A stretch of 64,000 nucleotides of DNA from Pseudomonas fluorescens (GTDB taxonomy: Bacteria; Pseudomonadota; Gammaproteobacteria; Pseudomonadales; Pseudomonadaceae), in the NCBI GenBank assembly GCA_902825215.1, contig LR782234.1:2046001-2110000 (forward strand). Reading direction: 5' to 3'. Made by a program: the position numbers and the translations under genes. A model generated the notes under the pieces. It saw only the letters and a program-made list of their open reading frames with translations. It was not told the DNA's origin and searched no databases. Position 1 is the stretch's first letter. Each line of letters starts with the position of its first letter. This document shows, piece by piece, positions 1-8,245 of the stretch.

Positions 1-1363
1 AATGCCCGCTGAGCAGGTAATACAGGGTCACGCCGACCGCATACAGATCCTGCTGCACGCTTGGCGAATCCCCGCGAAATCCCTCGGGGGCAATAAAACT
101 GGGGGTTCCCGGCAACGTCGACGGCGCGTCTTGCGACAGACCGGGGCAGTAGGCGAGGCCGAAGTCCAGCAGGCGCAATTCGCCGTCATCGCCCCAATGC
201 AGGTTTTCCGGTTTGATGTCGCGGTGCAGAATCTGCCGCCGATGCAGCAGGCCAACCGCGCGCAGCAAGCGCTCGGCAATGTCCTGCCACTGCGCCAGCG
301 GCAGTGGGCCGTGTTGTTGAAACAATCGGGCGAGGGTCGTGCCGGGGTATTCGCGCATCACGTAATACAGATGCTGGCGCTGCGGGCAGGCGTGTACTTC
401 GGGAAAGTGCCGACCGGCGACGCGCCTGAGAAACCATTCTTCGGACAGCAGTGCTTGCCCGGCCTGCGGATCATCCTCCAGACGCGCCGGCAAGGTTTTC
501 AACAACCACGACTGGCCCTGGCCATCGGCGACCCGATACAGCAGCGATTGCTGGCTCTGCGCAACAATCCCTTGCACTTGCCAGCCTTCGAATGACTGGC
601 CGGGTTTCAGCAGCGGCGGCAAGGGCCATTGCTGCAGATGAATCAAGGCGTCGCCAATGCTCGATTCACCGAGCGCATCGACGCGCACCAGCAAGGCACT
701 GGCGTTGTCCTGACTGCCGGCCAGATGCGCGGCGTTGATCAGCGTTTGTGCGGCGTTCGTCAGATCCGGTTGATCACGCAGAATCGCCGCGATCGCGGTA
801 TCGCCCAGCGTCGACCAGACGCCATCGCTGAGCAGCACGAAGCTTTCGCCTTCCTGCAGTTCACCATCGAGAAAATCCAGTACCAGGTGCTGATCCAGGC
901 CCAGCGCGCGCTTGAGCACATGTTGCATGCCCGGTTGGTCCCAGACGTGATCCTCGGAGATGCGCTGCAACGTGTCGGTGTGCCAACGATACGCCCGACA
1001 ATCGCCGACGTGGGCGAGGGTGAAGCGCCGGCCGCGCAGCACCAGTGCACTGACCGTGGTCAGCAGCGGTTGCCCGCCGCCATTGGCCTGCAACCAGCGG
1101 TTTTGCGCGAGCAACAGACGATCCAGCGCTTGTGCCACGCTCCAGGTTTCCGGCGTGGCGTAGTAGTCCAGCGCCAGCGCCTGCAAGGTCGAACGCGCGG
1201 CGAGGCCGCCATCGGCGCACTGGCTGACGCCGTCGGCGATGGCGAACAGATAACCTTTGCTTGCGGCCAGCGCTGGCGCCGGCGTCACCGCACGCAGCGC
1301 GTCCTGATTTTCCGCGCGCGGGCCGGTGGCGCTGGCTTCGGCAAAGCTCAGTTGCAGAGCCAT
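1..1363 (-). CDS. Bifunctional PP2C phosphatase / Ser-Thr protein kinase (3' end outside window)
   Basis: This is a fusion of a PP2C-type phosphatase (about residues 1-240) and a eukaryotic-type Ser/Thr kinase (from about residue 260). 454 codons are visible and the C-terminus lies beyond the window start. The PP2C part shows ENQD near the N-terminus, ADGVS, GDCRAY, LSDGVW and GSQDN, the usual metal-binding aspartate motifs. The kinase part shows HRDIKPEN with HRD at 380-382 and DFG at 400-402, so both halves look catalytically intact. The ATG is 7 nt after the nasA stop, so the gene is probably co-transcribed with the nitrate transporter. Such fusions are known next to nitrate/nitrite assimilation genes in pseudomonads; their substrate is unknown to me. 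Nitrite reductase genes may follow outside the window (inference). Confidence 0.88.
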   Translation of the reverse strand, partial: MALQLSFAEASATGPRAENQDALRAVTPAPALAASKGYLFAIADGVSQCADGGLAARSTLQALALDYYATPETWSVAQALDRLLLAQNRWLQANGGGQPLLTTVSALVLRGRRFTLAHVGDCRAYRWHTDTLQRISEDHVWDQPGMQHVLKRALGLDQHLVLDFLDGELQEGESFVLLSDGVWSTLGDTAIAAILRDQPDLTNAAQTLINAAHLAGSQDNASALLVRVDALGESSIGDALIHLQQWPLPPLLKPGQSFEGWQVQGIVAQSQQSLLYRVADGQGQSWLLKTLPARLEDDPQAGQALLSEEWFLRRVAGRHFPEVHACPQRQHLYYVMREYPGTTLARLFQQHGPLPLAQWQDIAERLLRAVGLLHRRQILHRDIKPENLHWGDDGELRLLDFGLAYCPGLSQDAPSTLPGTPSFIAPEGFRGDSPSVQQDLYAVGVTLYYLLSGH

Positions 1364-1370
1364 CGACGCC

Positions 1371-2582
1371 TCAGACCCGCGCCGCCGTCACCGCTGCCGA
1401 ACCCCAGGTGGTCCTCCAGCGACGCTTGACGCCGTGCAGGCCAAACCATGCCAGTACGCCGAGGCTGGCGAACAACCACAGCGCCAGTTGATAACTGCCG
1501 GTGCTCTGTTTGATCGCGCCCATGCCAGCCGCCAAAGCGAAACCGCCGATGCCGCCGGCCATGCCGATCAACCCGGTCATCACGCCGATTTCCAGACGAA
1601 AGCGCTGCGGCACCAGTTGGAACACCGCACCGTTGCCGGCGCCCAGACCGAGCATGGTGCAGACGAAAAGCGCCAGCGCAGCGTAGGAACTTGGCAGGTT
1701 GAAGCCGACGGCGGCGATGCAGATGGCGGCGACGGTGTACATCGCCAGCAAGGTGCGGATGCCACCGAAGCGATCGGCCAGCGCGCCGCCCAACGGGCGC
1801 ATCAGGCTGCCGCCGAACACGCAGGCGGCGGTGTAGTAACCGGCGGTGACCGGGCTCAGGCCGTATTGATCGTTGAAGTAGCCGGGCAGGGCGCTGGCCA
1901 GGCCGATGAAGCCGCCGAAGGTCACGCTGTAGAAAAACATGAACCACCAGCTGTCGCGGTCGCCAAGGGCTTTGAAGTAATCGGCCATGGCTTTTGGTTT
2001 CGGCCGCTGCGGGGCGTTTTTCGCCAGCAAGGCAAACAGCACCAATGTCAGGATCAGCGGGATCAGCGCAAAGCCAAAGACATTGCTCCAGCCGAACGCG
2101 GCGGCAATCACTGGCGCGAGCAGTGCGGCGAATACCGTGCCGGAGTTGCCCGCACCGGCAATGCCCATGGCTTTGCCCTGATGCTCTGGCGGATACCATT
2201 GCGAGGCCAGCGGCAGGGCCACGGCGAACGAGGCGCCGGCCATGCCGAGGAACAGGCCGAGGATCAGCGCCTGTTCATAACTGTGAATGCCGAGTTTCCA
2301 CGCACCGAACAGTGCGCAGATGACGATGACCTGGCCGATCAGCCCGGCGGTTTTCGGCGACAGCCGATCAGCCAGCATGCCCATGATGAAGCGCAGCACC
2401 GCGCCGGCGAGAATCGGCGTGGCGACGACCAGGCCGCGTTGTTGGGTGGTCAGTTGCAGGTCGGTGGCAATCTGCACCGCCAGCGGGCCGAGCAGATACC
2501 AGACCATGAAGCTCAGGTCGAAATACAGAAAAGCCGCGAACAATGTCGGGGTGTGGCCGGATTTCCAGAAGCTTGAATTCAT
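1371..2582 (-). CDS. nasA: MFS nitrate/nitrite transporter (NasA/NarK family)
   Basis: This 403-residue major facilitator superfamily protein imports nitrate for assimilation at the inner membrane. The translation is hydrophobic throughout and carries Gly-rich segments typical of nitrate porters, such as GAGNSGTVFAALLAP and GLGAGNGAVFQLVPQ. I chose the ATG at 2582, giving MNSSFWKSGH, because an upstream in-frame extension would read Arg/Pro-rich leader sequence. A sigma-54 promoter and an attenuator-like leader lie directly upstream, and nasST lies beyond the IS element. Together these indicate nitrogen-limitation control plus nitrate induction. The kinase/phosphatase fusion follows after 7 nt. 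The family call is firm; the assimilatory role is inferred from context. Confidence 0.9.
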   Translation of the reverse strand: MNSSFWKSGHTPTLFAAFLYFDLSFMVWYLLGPLAVQIATDLQLTTQQRGLVVATPILAGAVLRFIMGMLADRLSPKTAGLIGQVIVICALFGAWKLGIHSYEQALILGLFLGMAGASFAVALPLASQWYPPEHQGKAMGIAGAGNSGTVFAALLAPVIAAAFGWSNVFGFALIPLILTLVLFALLAKNAPQRPKPKAMADYFKALGDRDSWWFMFFYSVTFGGFIGLASALPGYFNDQYGLSPVTAGYYTAACVFGGSLMRPLGGALADRFGGIRTLLAMYTVAAICIAAVGFNLPSSYAALALFVCTMLGLGAGNGAVFQLVPQRFRLEIGVMTGLIGMAGGIGGFALAAGMGAIKQSTGSYQLALWLFASLGVLAWFGLHGVKRRWRTTWGSAAVTAARV

Positions 2583-2679
2583 CGCGCACCTCAGCTGATA
2601 AGAGTCTCGGGAGTCATGCACAGCAGGTGGAGCGCCTGCACGGCCGCACCACCGGCCCCGGTCTGTGGGGCCAAAACGC

Positions 2680-2735
2680 AAAAACGCCGCTACCGGATTC
2701 GCGATTGGGCGAATGGGTGAGCGACGTCTTTGTCG
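2680..2735 (-). promoter_or_regulatory. Candidate NasT (ANTAR) antitermination leader with terminator
   Basis: In the nasA leader RNA (minus strand) one hairpin, CGAC/GTCG at 2735-2722, has the six-base loop AAAGAC, with A at loop position 1 and G at 4 as in ANTAR target hairpins. A second hairpin, ATTCGC/GCGAAT at 2714-2697, has the six-base loop CCAATC, which lacks that A1/G4 signature. The segment CGTCGCT (2726-2720) can alternatively pair with AGCGGCG (2691-2685), enclosing hairpin 2 and followed by TTTTTG. The GTCG strand is shared, so hairpin 1 and the terminator exclude each other. This fits NasT-type antitermination (NasR/NasT family knowledge). The pairing was read by eye. Confidence 0.65.
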
Positions 2736-2776
2736 TGGGTGGGGCAACCGCCGTTGGTTACCTGTGCGTTTTACAT

Positions 2777-2792
2777 AGCGAGATTTGTGCCA
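2777..2792 (-). promoter_or_regulatory. Sigma-54 promoter of nasA
   Basis: The minus strand reads TGGCACAAATCTCGCT, with the -24 GG and -12 GC separated by exactly 10 nt as required for RpoN. The predicted start is near 2765, giving a leader of about 180 nt before the nasA ATG. This fits NtrC-activated nitrate assimilation. I see no clear NtrC enhancer pair between this promoter and the IS element. Confidence 0.75.
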
Positions 2793-2810
2793 ACAGGGAA
2801 AGATCAAAAG

Positions 2811-2844
2811 CCCCTCACCCTAGCCCTCTCCCAGAGGGAGAGGG
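2811..2844. repeat. REP palindrome, CCCTCTCCC type (first REPIN arm)
   Basis: The sequence CCCTCACCCTAGCCCTCTCC is followed by the mirror arm GGGAGAGGG. It is inverted relative to the copy at 2953-2971 plus 4257-4275. The pair forms a REPIN whose right arm was split by the IS element. Confidence 0.8.
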
Positions 2845-2971
2845 AACCGAGCGGGGGATGGCCGAGTGATTTGCCGATCTGAACGATTTCGAGTGAATCC
2901 ATAATCGACTCGGTCGTTCAGGTCGGCGGACAGCGCAAGACAGCGCGGTCGGTCCCCTCTCCCTCCGGGAG

Positions 2972-4256
2972 TGTATGTACCGGACACATGGTGGACAGGT
3001 GTTCGGAGACATGGTGGACACTTTTTAATAGGCACATTGCTCATCATCAAGGAGATGACCTGTGTCCTGGCAAGAGGCATCCACCATGCAACTTCGTACA
3101 GAGTTTGTGCATTTGGCTCGGCAAGAAGGAGCGAATGTTCGGCAGCTTTGCCGTCGATTCAATATCAGCCCAAGTACTGCCTACAAATGGCTCAACAGGT
3201 TTGAAATATCAGGTGTAGAGGGGTTGCACGATCAGTCCCGTCGACCGAAAACATCACCGAAACGTTGTGCTGATGAGGTTGAGCAGCAGATTCTGACCAT
3301 GAGTCAGCAATACGACGCCTGGGGTGCCCGCAAGCTCAAGCGCGTGCTGGAAGATGAAGGCGCTGTGATGCCCTCTGTCAGCACTGTGCATGCGGTTTTG
3401 CAGCGTCATTCGCGTGTTGATCCAAAGGCTACCGAGATCAAACCATTTATCCGCTTTGAGCACGAAGCGCCTAACGATCTATGGCAGATCGACTTCAAGG
3501 GACATTTCAGTCTGAGCCACGGACGCTGCCATCCATTCACAATACTGGACGACCACTCACGCTTTTCGCTGTGCATTGCCGCATGTGCCAATGAGCAGCG
3601 CCAAACTGTACAAGACCATCTAATCCGGACGTTTCGACGCTACGGTCTGCCGTTGCGCATGACGATGGACAACGGCTCGCCATGGGGCGATCAGACTGGC
3701 GTTTATACTGCGCTGGAAGTCTGGCTGATGAGCCAAGGCATTAAGGTCGGTCACTCCCGGCCTTATCATCCGCAGACTCAGGGAAAACTGGAGCGCTTCC
3801 ACCGCAGCCTGAAAAATGAAGTCCTGCAAGGCCGGTTTTTCACCGATCTCGACGACGCACAACGGGCGTTTGATACCTGGCGCGACATCTACAACCAGAA
3901 ACGCCCTCATCAGGCGCTGGGCATGGCGGTGCCGGCGGCTCGTTACAGTGGCAGCCCACGGGAATATCAGGAGCGACCGGCGGAACCGGAGTACAACGAC
4001 GCAGATGTGGTCAGGAAGGTACAGGTGGGAGGCGAAATCTTCTGGAGGAATCGGGAATACAAGATCGGAAAGGCTTTTTATGGCAGGTGCATAGCGATCA
4101 GGGAGACGACGGAGGACGGCATCCACGATGTCTACTGGAGTGGACATCGTATCGCCCGAATCGACTTGAACTTGCAGATCGTGACGGCAGGTAAGAAGAT
4201 CTAAAACCGTCCACTATGTCTCCGAACATGTGTCCACCATGTCTCCGGTACATACA
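2972..4256 (+). mobile_element. IS481-type insertion sequence, copy 1
   Basis: The element is 1285 bp long. It begins TGTATGTACCGGA and ends TCCGGTACATACA, with imperfect terminal inverted repeats of about 50 bp that repeat the theme ACATGGTGGACA. A 5-bp target duplication GGGAG flanks it (2967-2971 and 4257-4261). One transposase gene fills it. It lies inside the right arm of a CCCTCTCCC-type REPIN between nasT and nasA. Copy 2 at 15434-16718 has the same length and encodes an identical protein. Confidence 0.93.
3062..4204 (+). CDS. IS481 family transposase
   Basis: This 380-residue DDE transposase has an N-terminal helix-turn-helix (LCRRFNISPSTAYKWLNRF, about residues 27-45) and an rve-type catalytic core. 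The likely catalytic residues are D in WQIDFKGHF, D in MTMDNGSPWG and E in GKLERFHRSL. The GTG start at 3062 is preceded by AAGGAG at 7 nt spacing; an in-frame ATG at 3086 is the alternative. The gene is uninterrupted, so the copy is probably active or recently inserted. The encoded protein is identical to that at 15524-16666. Confidence 0.92.
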   Translation: MSWQEASTMQLRTEFVHLARQEGANVRQLCRRFNISPSTAYKWLNRFEISGVEGLHDQSRRPKTSPKRCADEVEQQILTMSQQYDAWGARKLKRVLEDEGAVMPSVSTVHAVLQRHSRVDPKATEIKPFIRFEHEAPNDLWQIDFKGHFSLSHGRCHPFTILDDHSRFSLCIAACANEQRQTVQDHLIRTFRRYGLPLRMTMDNGSPWGDQTGVYTALEVWLMSQGIKVGHSRPYHPQTQGKLERFHRSLKNEVLQGRFFTDLDDAQRAFDTWRDIYNQKRPHQALGMAVPAARYSGSPREYQERPAEPEYNDADVVRKVQVGGEIFWRNREYKIGKAFYGRCIAIRETTEDGIHDVYWSGHRIARIDLNLQIVTAGKKI

Positions 4257-4275
4257 GGGAGAGGGCTAGGGTGAG
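4257..4275. repeat. Remnant of REPIN right arm beyond IS copy 1
   Basis: GGGAGAGGGCTAGGGTGAGG immediately follows the IS end. It is the inverted match of the arm at 2811-2844. Together with 2953-2971 it restores an uninterrupted REP when the IS and one GGGAG duplicate are removed. Confidence 0.8.
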
Positions 4276-4300
4276 GAGCTCTTGATTTGCAACGAAGATT

Positions 4301-4876
4301 TCAGCCCAGCAACTCGCTCATCGCAATTATCTGCTCCGCCACCTGTATCAGCTTCTGCTGCCGGCTCATGGCCTGGCGTCGCATCAGCGTGTAGGCCTCT
4401 TCTTCATTGCAATCCTTCATCTTCATCAACAAGCCCTTGGCCAGTTCGATGCGCTTGCGCTCGGCCAGTTGCTGGTCCCGTGCCTGCAACTGCGCGCGCA
4501 AGGCCTGGTCGCTTTCGAAACGCGCCATCGCCACGTCGAGAATCGGCTGCAGGCGCTGGGCGTGAATGCCCTCGACGATGTAGGCGCTGACCCCGGACTT
4601 GATCGCCTGGCGCATCACCTTCGGGTCATGCTCGTCGGTAAACATCACGATCGGCCGTGGCTGGTCGCGGCTGACCAGCACTACTTGCTCCATGACATCG
4701 CGCCCCGGTGACTCGGTATCGATCAGGATCACGTCCGGGCGCACCGTTTCGACGCGTGCAGGCAGGTCGATGGTCAGACCGGACTCGTCGATCACCTCGA
4801 AACCGGCCTCGGTCAACGCGGCCTTCAGACGGCCGACTTTTTTCGCGGTGTCGTTGATCAGCAGAATGCGCAACAT
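4301..4876 (-). CDS. nasT: ANTAR-domain antitermination regulator NasT
   Basis: This 191-residue regulator has an N-terminal receiver-like domain (LRILLINDT, DVILIDTESP, about residues 1-120) and a C-terminal ANTAR RNA-binding domain (about 130-190: AERKRIELAKGLLMKMKDCNEEEAYTL begins this part). NasT proteins bind paired six-base-loop hairpins in nas leader RNA to prevent termination, and are held inactive by NasS without nitrate. It lies 15 nt downstream of nasS, forming a nasST pair. The matching candidate RNA target is at 2680-2735. The IS element begins only 45 bp beyond its stop, so nasT itself is intact. Confidence 0.93.
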   Translation of the reverse strand: MLRILLINDTAKKVGRLKAALTEAGFEVIDESGLTIDLPARVETVRPDVILIDTESPGRDVMEQVVLVSRDQPRPIVMFTDEHDPKVMRQAIKSGVSAYIVEGIHAQRLQPILDVAMARFESDQALRAQLQARDQQLAERKRIELAKGLLMKMKDCNEEEAYTLMRRQAMSRQQKLIQVAEQIIAMSELLG

Positions 4877-4891
4877 GTTCGCGGCCTCCGG

Positions 4892-6103
4892 TCAGCGCTG
4901 GGCAAGCAGGGGAGCGTCGTCGCTCAGCGCGTGCAGCTTGAAGCTGCGCGCATAGCCGGCCGGATCGCTGCCGTCCCAGACCTTGCCGTCGAGCAACTGG
5001 CTGCTGCGCATGTCGGTGCCCCAGGCGGCCACGCCAACTGCCGTTGCGGCATCGCGATACAGCTGCAGTTGCTGAACCTGACGGGCCACGGCGAGGTAGT
5101 CCGGGTCGCTGCGCAGCAGACCCCAGCGGCGGAACTGGGTCATGAACCACATGCCGTCGGAAAGGTACGGCAAGTTGACCTCGCCATGGCCGTGAAAGCG
5201 CAGCGCGTGCGGGTCTTGCCAGCGATTGCCGAGGCCGTCGGCGTAGTCGCCGAGAAAACGCGGTTCGATGCACGCCACCGGCGCATCAAGGTATTCCGTT
5301 GCGCTGAGCAGGTGCGCGGTGCTGCGACGATTTTCCGGGCTGGCTTCGATGAAGCGGCTCGCCTCGAGAATCGCCATCACCAAGGCCCGCGCGGTATTCG
5401 GGTATTGCTCGACGAATTCACGGGTGCAACCGAGGACTTTTTCCGGGTGATCGGGCCAGATGGTCTGGCTGGTGGCAAGGGTGAAACCGAGGTCCTGCTG
5501 CACCGCGCTGGCGGCCCACGGCTCGCCGACGCAAAAACCGTCGATGCGCCCGGCTTGCAGGTGCGCGACCATTTGCGGCGGCGGCACCACCACACTGTCG
5601 ACGTCCTGCAACGGATGAATGCCTTGGCTCGCCAGCCAGTAATACAGCCACATCGCATGGGTGCCGGTGGGGAAGGTCTGGGCGAAGGTCAGTTTTGCGC
5701 GGCTTTGGTGCACGTGGCGGTCGAGCGCTTCAGGACTGTTCACGCCGAGGTTTTGCAGACCTCGCGACAGGTTCAGGCTTTGGCCGTTCTGATTGAGGCC
5801 CATCAGCACCGCCATGTCGGTCGGTGCGACACCGCCGATGCCCAGGTGCACGGCGTAGATCAAGCCGTACAAACTGTGCGCGGCGTCGAGTTCGCCGCTC
5901 ACCAGGTTGTCGCGCAGGTTGGCCCACGAGGCCTGGCGCTTGAGGTTCAGGGTCAGGCCGTAAGGCTGGGCAAAGCCCTGCGTGGCCGCGACGACGACCG
6001 AGGCGCAGTCGCTCAGGGCCATGAAGCCGAGGTTGATCGCGCTCTTTTCCGGCGCATCGCTGCCATTGACCCAGGCCAGCGGCCCGACCGTCAGTTCATT
6101 CAT
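4892..6103 (-). CDS. nasS: Nitrate-responsive sensor NasS (NrtA/CmpA-type binding protein)
   Basis: This 403-residue protein belongs to the nitrate/bicarbonate binding family (NrtA/CmpA). It begins INLGFMALSDCASVVVAATQG after a short N-terminus and has no secretion signal. That points to the cytoplasmic regulator NasS rather than an ABC periplasmic component. In known systems NasS sequesters NasT until nitrate or nitrite binds. I chose the ATG at 6103, giving MNELTVGPLAWVNG, because a GAGGTGG motif lies about 7 nt upstream and the residues before it are Arg-rich non-family sequence. nasT follows after 15 nt. Confidence 0.9.
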   Translation of the reverse strand: MNELTVGPLAWVNGSDAPEKSAINLGFMALSDCASVVVAATQGFAQPYGLTLNLKRQASWANLRDNLVSGELDAAHSLYGLIYAVHLGIGGVAPTDMAVLMGLNQNGQSLNLSRGLQNLGVNSPEALDRHVHQSRAKLTFAQTFPTGTHAMWLYYWLASQGIHPLQDVDSVVVPPPQMVAHLQAGRIDGFCVGEPWAASAVQQDLGFTLATSQTIWPDHPEKVLGCTREFVEQYPNTARALVMAILEASRFIEASPENRRSTAHLLSATEYLDAPVACIEPRFLGDYADGLGNRWQDPHALRFHGHGEVNLPYLSDGMWFMTQFRRWGLLRSDPDYLAVARQVQQLQLYRDAATAVGVAAWGTDMRSSQLLDGKVWDGSDPAGYARSFKLHALSDDAPLLAQR

Positions 6104-6283
6104 ATACCGCCACCTCGAAAAAAAAGCGCCGCCGCGGACTTTGCCCAGGCAAACCCGTCGACGACGCCATTGTCCGTGCTCGTCTGCCGTCATTGGCCGG
6201 CGAGTTGATAACCGGGAAAGTGCAAGGCATATGCCACCGGCGCGATTTGCGCGTGCGCCTCGCGCCGCAGGGCGATGCCCGGC

Positions 6284-6289
6284 TATAAT
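6284..6289 (+). promoter_or_regulatory. Candidate -10 box for pyrD
   Basis: A consensus TATAAT lies 37 nt before the pyrD ATG. No good -35 hexamer is visible at 16-18 nt upstream, so this is a partial promoter call. Confidence 0.45.
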
Positions 6290-6325
6290 CGCCGCCTCTT
6301 TTCGCCGCCCGAGTCATCGCCGCCC

Positions 6326-7345
6326 ATGTACACCCTGGCCCGTCAGCTGTTGTTCAAACTTTCCCCGGAAACCTCCCACGATCTGTCGCTGGATCTGATC
6401 GGCGCGGGTGGGCGTTTGGGCCTCAACGGCTTGCTGTGCAAGGCGCCGGCGCAGGTGCCGGTGACCGTCATGGGCCTGGAGTTTGCCAACCCGGTCGGGC
6501 TGGCGGCGGGTCTGGACAAGAACGGCGCGGCCATCGATGGTTTCGCACAACTGGGTTTTGGCTTTGTCGAAATCGGCACCGTGACCCCACGTCCGCAGCC
6601 GGGCAACCCGAAGCCACGGATTTTCCGCCTGCCGGAAGCCGAGGCGATCATCAATCGCATGGGCTTCAACAACCTCGGCGTCGACAACCTGCTGGCGCGC
6701 GTCGCCGCAGCGAAATACAAGGGCGTGCTGGGCATCAACATCGGCAAGAACTTCGACACCCCGGTCGAACGTGCGGTCGACGATTACCTGATCTGCCTCG
6801 ACAAGGTTTACGCCCACGCCAGCTACGTGACGGTCAACGTCAGCTCGCCAAACACCCCGGGCCTGCGCAGCCTGCAGTTCGGTGACTCGCTCAAACAGCT
6901 GCTGGCGGACCTGGCCACGCGCCGCGCCGAACTGGCGCTGCGCCACGGCAAACATGTGCCGCTGGCGATCAAGATCGCCCCGGACATGACCGACGAAGAA
7001 ACCATGCAGGTGGCGCAGGCGTTGATCGACACCGGCATGGACGCGGTGATCGCGACCAACACCACCCTCAGCCGGGTCGGCGTTGAAGGCATGGAGCATG
7101 GCGACGAGGCGGGCGGTCTGTCCGGCGCACCGGTGCGCGAGAAGAGCACCCACACCGTGAAGGTGCTGGCGGGTGAGCTGGCCGGGCGTTTGCCGATCAT
7201 AGCCGCCGGCGGTATCACCGAAGGCAAGCACGCGGCCGAGAAAATCGAGGCGGGTGCCAGCCTGGTGCAGATTTATTCCGGCTTCATCTACAAAGGCCCG
7301 GCGCTGATTCGCGAAGCGGTCGACGCCATTGCCGCGCTGCGCTGA
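6326..7345 (+). CDS. pyrD: Dihydroorotate dehydrogenase (quinone), class 2
   Basis: PyrD oxidises dihydroorotate to orotate with quinone reduction in pyrimidine synthesis, on the inner face of the membrane. The protein is 339 residues, close to the E. coli length of 336. It has the class 2 amphipathic N-terminus ([15 protein letters not shown]) and family blocks [43 protein letters not shown]-like text, [15 protein letters not shown] and IAAGGI. The catalytic serine lies in the NVSSPNTPG block. I chose the ATG at 6326, matching the family N-terminus, over an in-frame start 17 codons upstream. A REPIN and a terminator separate it from the convergent rmf. Confidence 0.96.
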   Translation: MYTLARQLLFKLSPETSHDLSLDLIGAGGRLGLNGLLCKAPAQVPVTVMGLEFANPVGLAAGLDKNGAAIDGFAQLGFGFVEIGTVTPRPQPGNPKPRIFRLPEAEAIINRMGFNNLGVDNLLARVAAAKYKGVLGINIGKNFDTPVERAVDDYLICLDKVYAHASYVTVNVSSPNTPGLRSLQFGDSLKQLLADLATRRAELALRHGKHVPLAIKIAPDMTDEETMQVAQALIDTGMDAVIATNTTLSRVGVEGMEHGDEAGGLSGAPVREKSTHTVKVLAGELAGRLPIIAAGGITEGKHAAEKIEAGASLVQIYSGFIYKGPALIREAVDAIAALR

Positions 7346-7370
7346 GCCATCTGACACCACGGTGATCCCT

Positions 7371-7460
7371 TGTAGGAGCGAGCCTGCTCGCGAAAGCGGT
7401 ATGTCAGTCACATTATTGGGTCTGGTACACCGCCTTCGCGAGCAGGCTCGCTCCCACAGG
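7371..7460. repeat. REPIN, GGGAGCGAGCCTGCTCGCGA type
   Basis: Two inverted REP units (TAGGAGCGAGCCTGCTCGCG and its reverse complement CGCGAGCAGGCTCGCTCCCA) are separated by about 40 nt, downstream of pyrD. This is the commonest repeat family in the window, called type A below. Confidence 0.88.
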
Positions 7461-7491
7461 CTATCTGTTCAGCTCAATGATTTCGCAGGCA

Positions 7492-7517
7492 ATAAAAAGG
7501 GCTCCTCGAAGGAGCCC
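7492..7517 (-). terminator. Rho-independent terminator of rmf
   Basis: An 8-bp stem GGGCTCCT/AGGAGCCC with a 3-nt loop is followed on the minus strand by TTTTTAT. It lies 87 nt past the rmf stop. Confidence 0.8.
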
Positions 7518-7603
7518 CTGGGCCGTAGCCCGCCGTCCGGGAGGGACGTGCGTGGTTAATTCGTTACAGATTCAGATTGTCGTGTCGGAATAAATGCCCT
7601 GTG

Positions 7604-7819
7604 TCAGCCGACGGCGTGAAGTTCGTTGAGTCTGTGGATTCCCGCAGTGCCGGTCATACCGTCCCAGTTGTCGCCGCGTCCTTCTCGCCAGCCGTTGATC
7701 CAGGCTTGACGTACCGACGGTAGAGTAAATGGGCAAAGCTCACGGGATTTGCCACCAACGCCATATTGATATCCGCGCAAAAACGCTCTTTCCAACGGAT
7801 CACGCTTAAGTCTTCTCAT
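7604..7819 (-). CDS. rmf: Ribosome modulation factor
   Basis: This 71-residue basic protein matches RMF, which dimerises 70S ribosomes into inactive 100S particles in stationary phase. The start MRRLKRDPLERAFLRGYQYG and the segment VRQAWINGWREGR are family hallmarks. The C-terminal tail (TAGIHRLNELHAVG) is longer than in the 55-residue E. coli protein. A strongly structured leader lies upstream (7858-7950) and a terminator downstream, so it is a monocistronic unit with likely post-transcriptional control. Confidence 0.94.
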   Translation of the reverse strand: MRRLKRDPLERAFLRGYQYGVGGKSRELCPFTLPSVRQAWINGWREGRGDNWDGMTGTAGIHRLNELHAVG

Positions 7820-7857
7820 AGGGTGTTTCCCTCACTTGTTGACTGTAGTGTCGCGTT

Positions 7858-7950
7858 GACCTCAATTGAGGTCTGGCAGAAAAAACCTGCCATGGTGCGG
7901 CTCGCTGCCGGCGTGGCGAGCCAAGGTGTTGACGCCGTTGCGACGTCAAC
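7858..7950 (-). ncRNA. Structured rmf leader (consistent with the rmf RNA motif)
   Basis: Read on the minus strand, four successive perfect hairpins precede rmf. They are GTTGACG/CGTCAAC (7950-7928), GGCTCGC/GCGAGCC (7922-7899), TGGCAG/CTGCCA with a T-rich loop (7892-7874), and the 16-bp palindrome GACCTCAATTGAGGTC (7873-7858). A conserved rmf RNA motif upstream of Pseudomonas rmf genes is known from comparative genomics. I assign it by position and hairpin density, not by covariance-model scoring. Confidence 0.62.
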
Positions 7951-8245
7951 CTGTATGCAGTTCTAACCAATGAGTCACAGCGAGGGAATGACCGTTTTGT
8001 CATAAGCACGTAACGGAAAGGATGCTATGGCAATAAGTAACCGCGTATTAATTGAACGATTCTTGAGCAAACCCCGGTATGATCGGCGCCGCGCTGGATG
8101 ATGGGGTTAATTCTTTAGTGAGAATGACCCACGTTTGCGCTCAGGTAATAAGCGACGAAGGGTCACTTCGAGACATTTTGTTGCTTCAACTTTTTTATCT
8201 GTCCCGGCATCTAAGCTCTTTTAACCCGAGCAGCGGGGATGGAAC

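Noticed and set aside
2793-2971. NtrC enhancer upstream of the nasA promoter
   Set aside because: No convincing GCACC-type dyad was found by eye, so no site is annotated.
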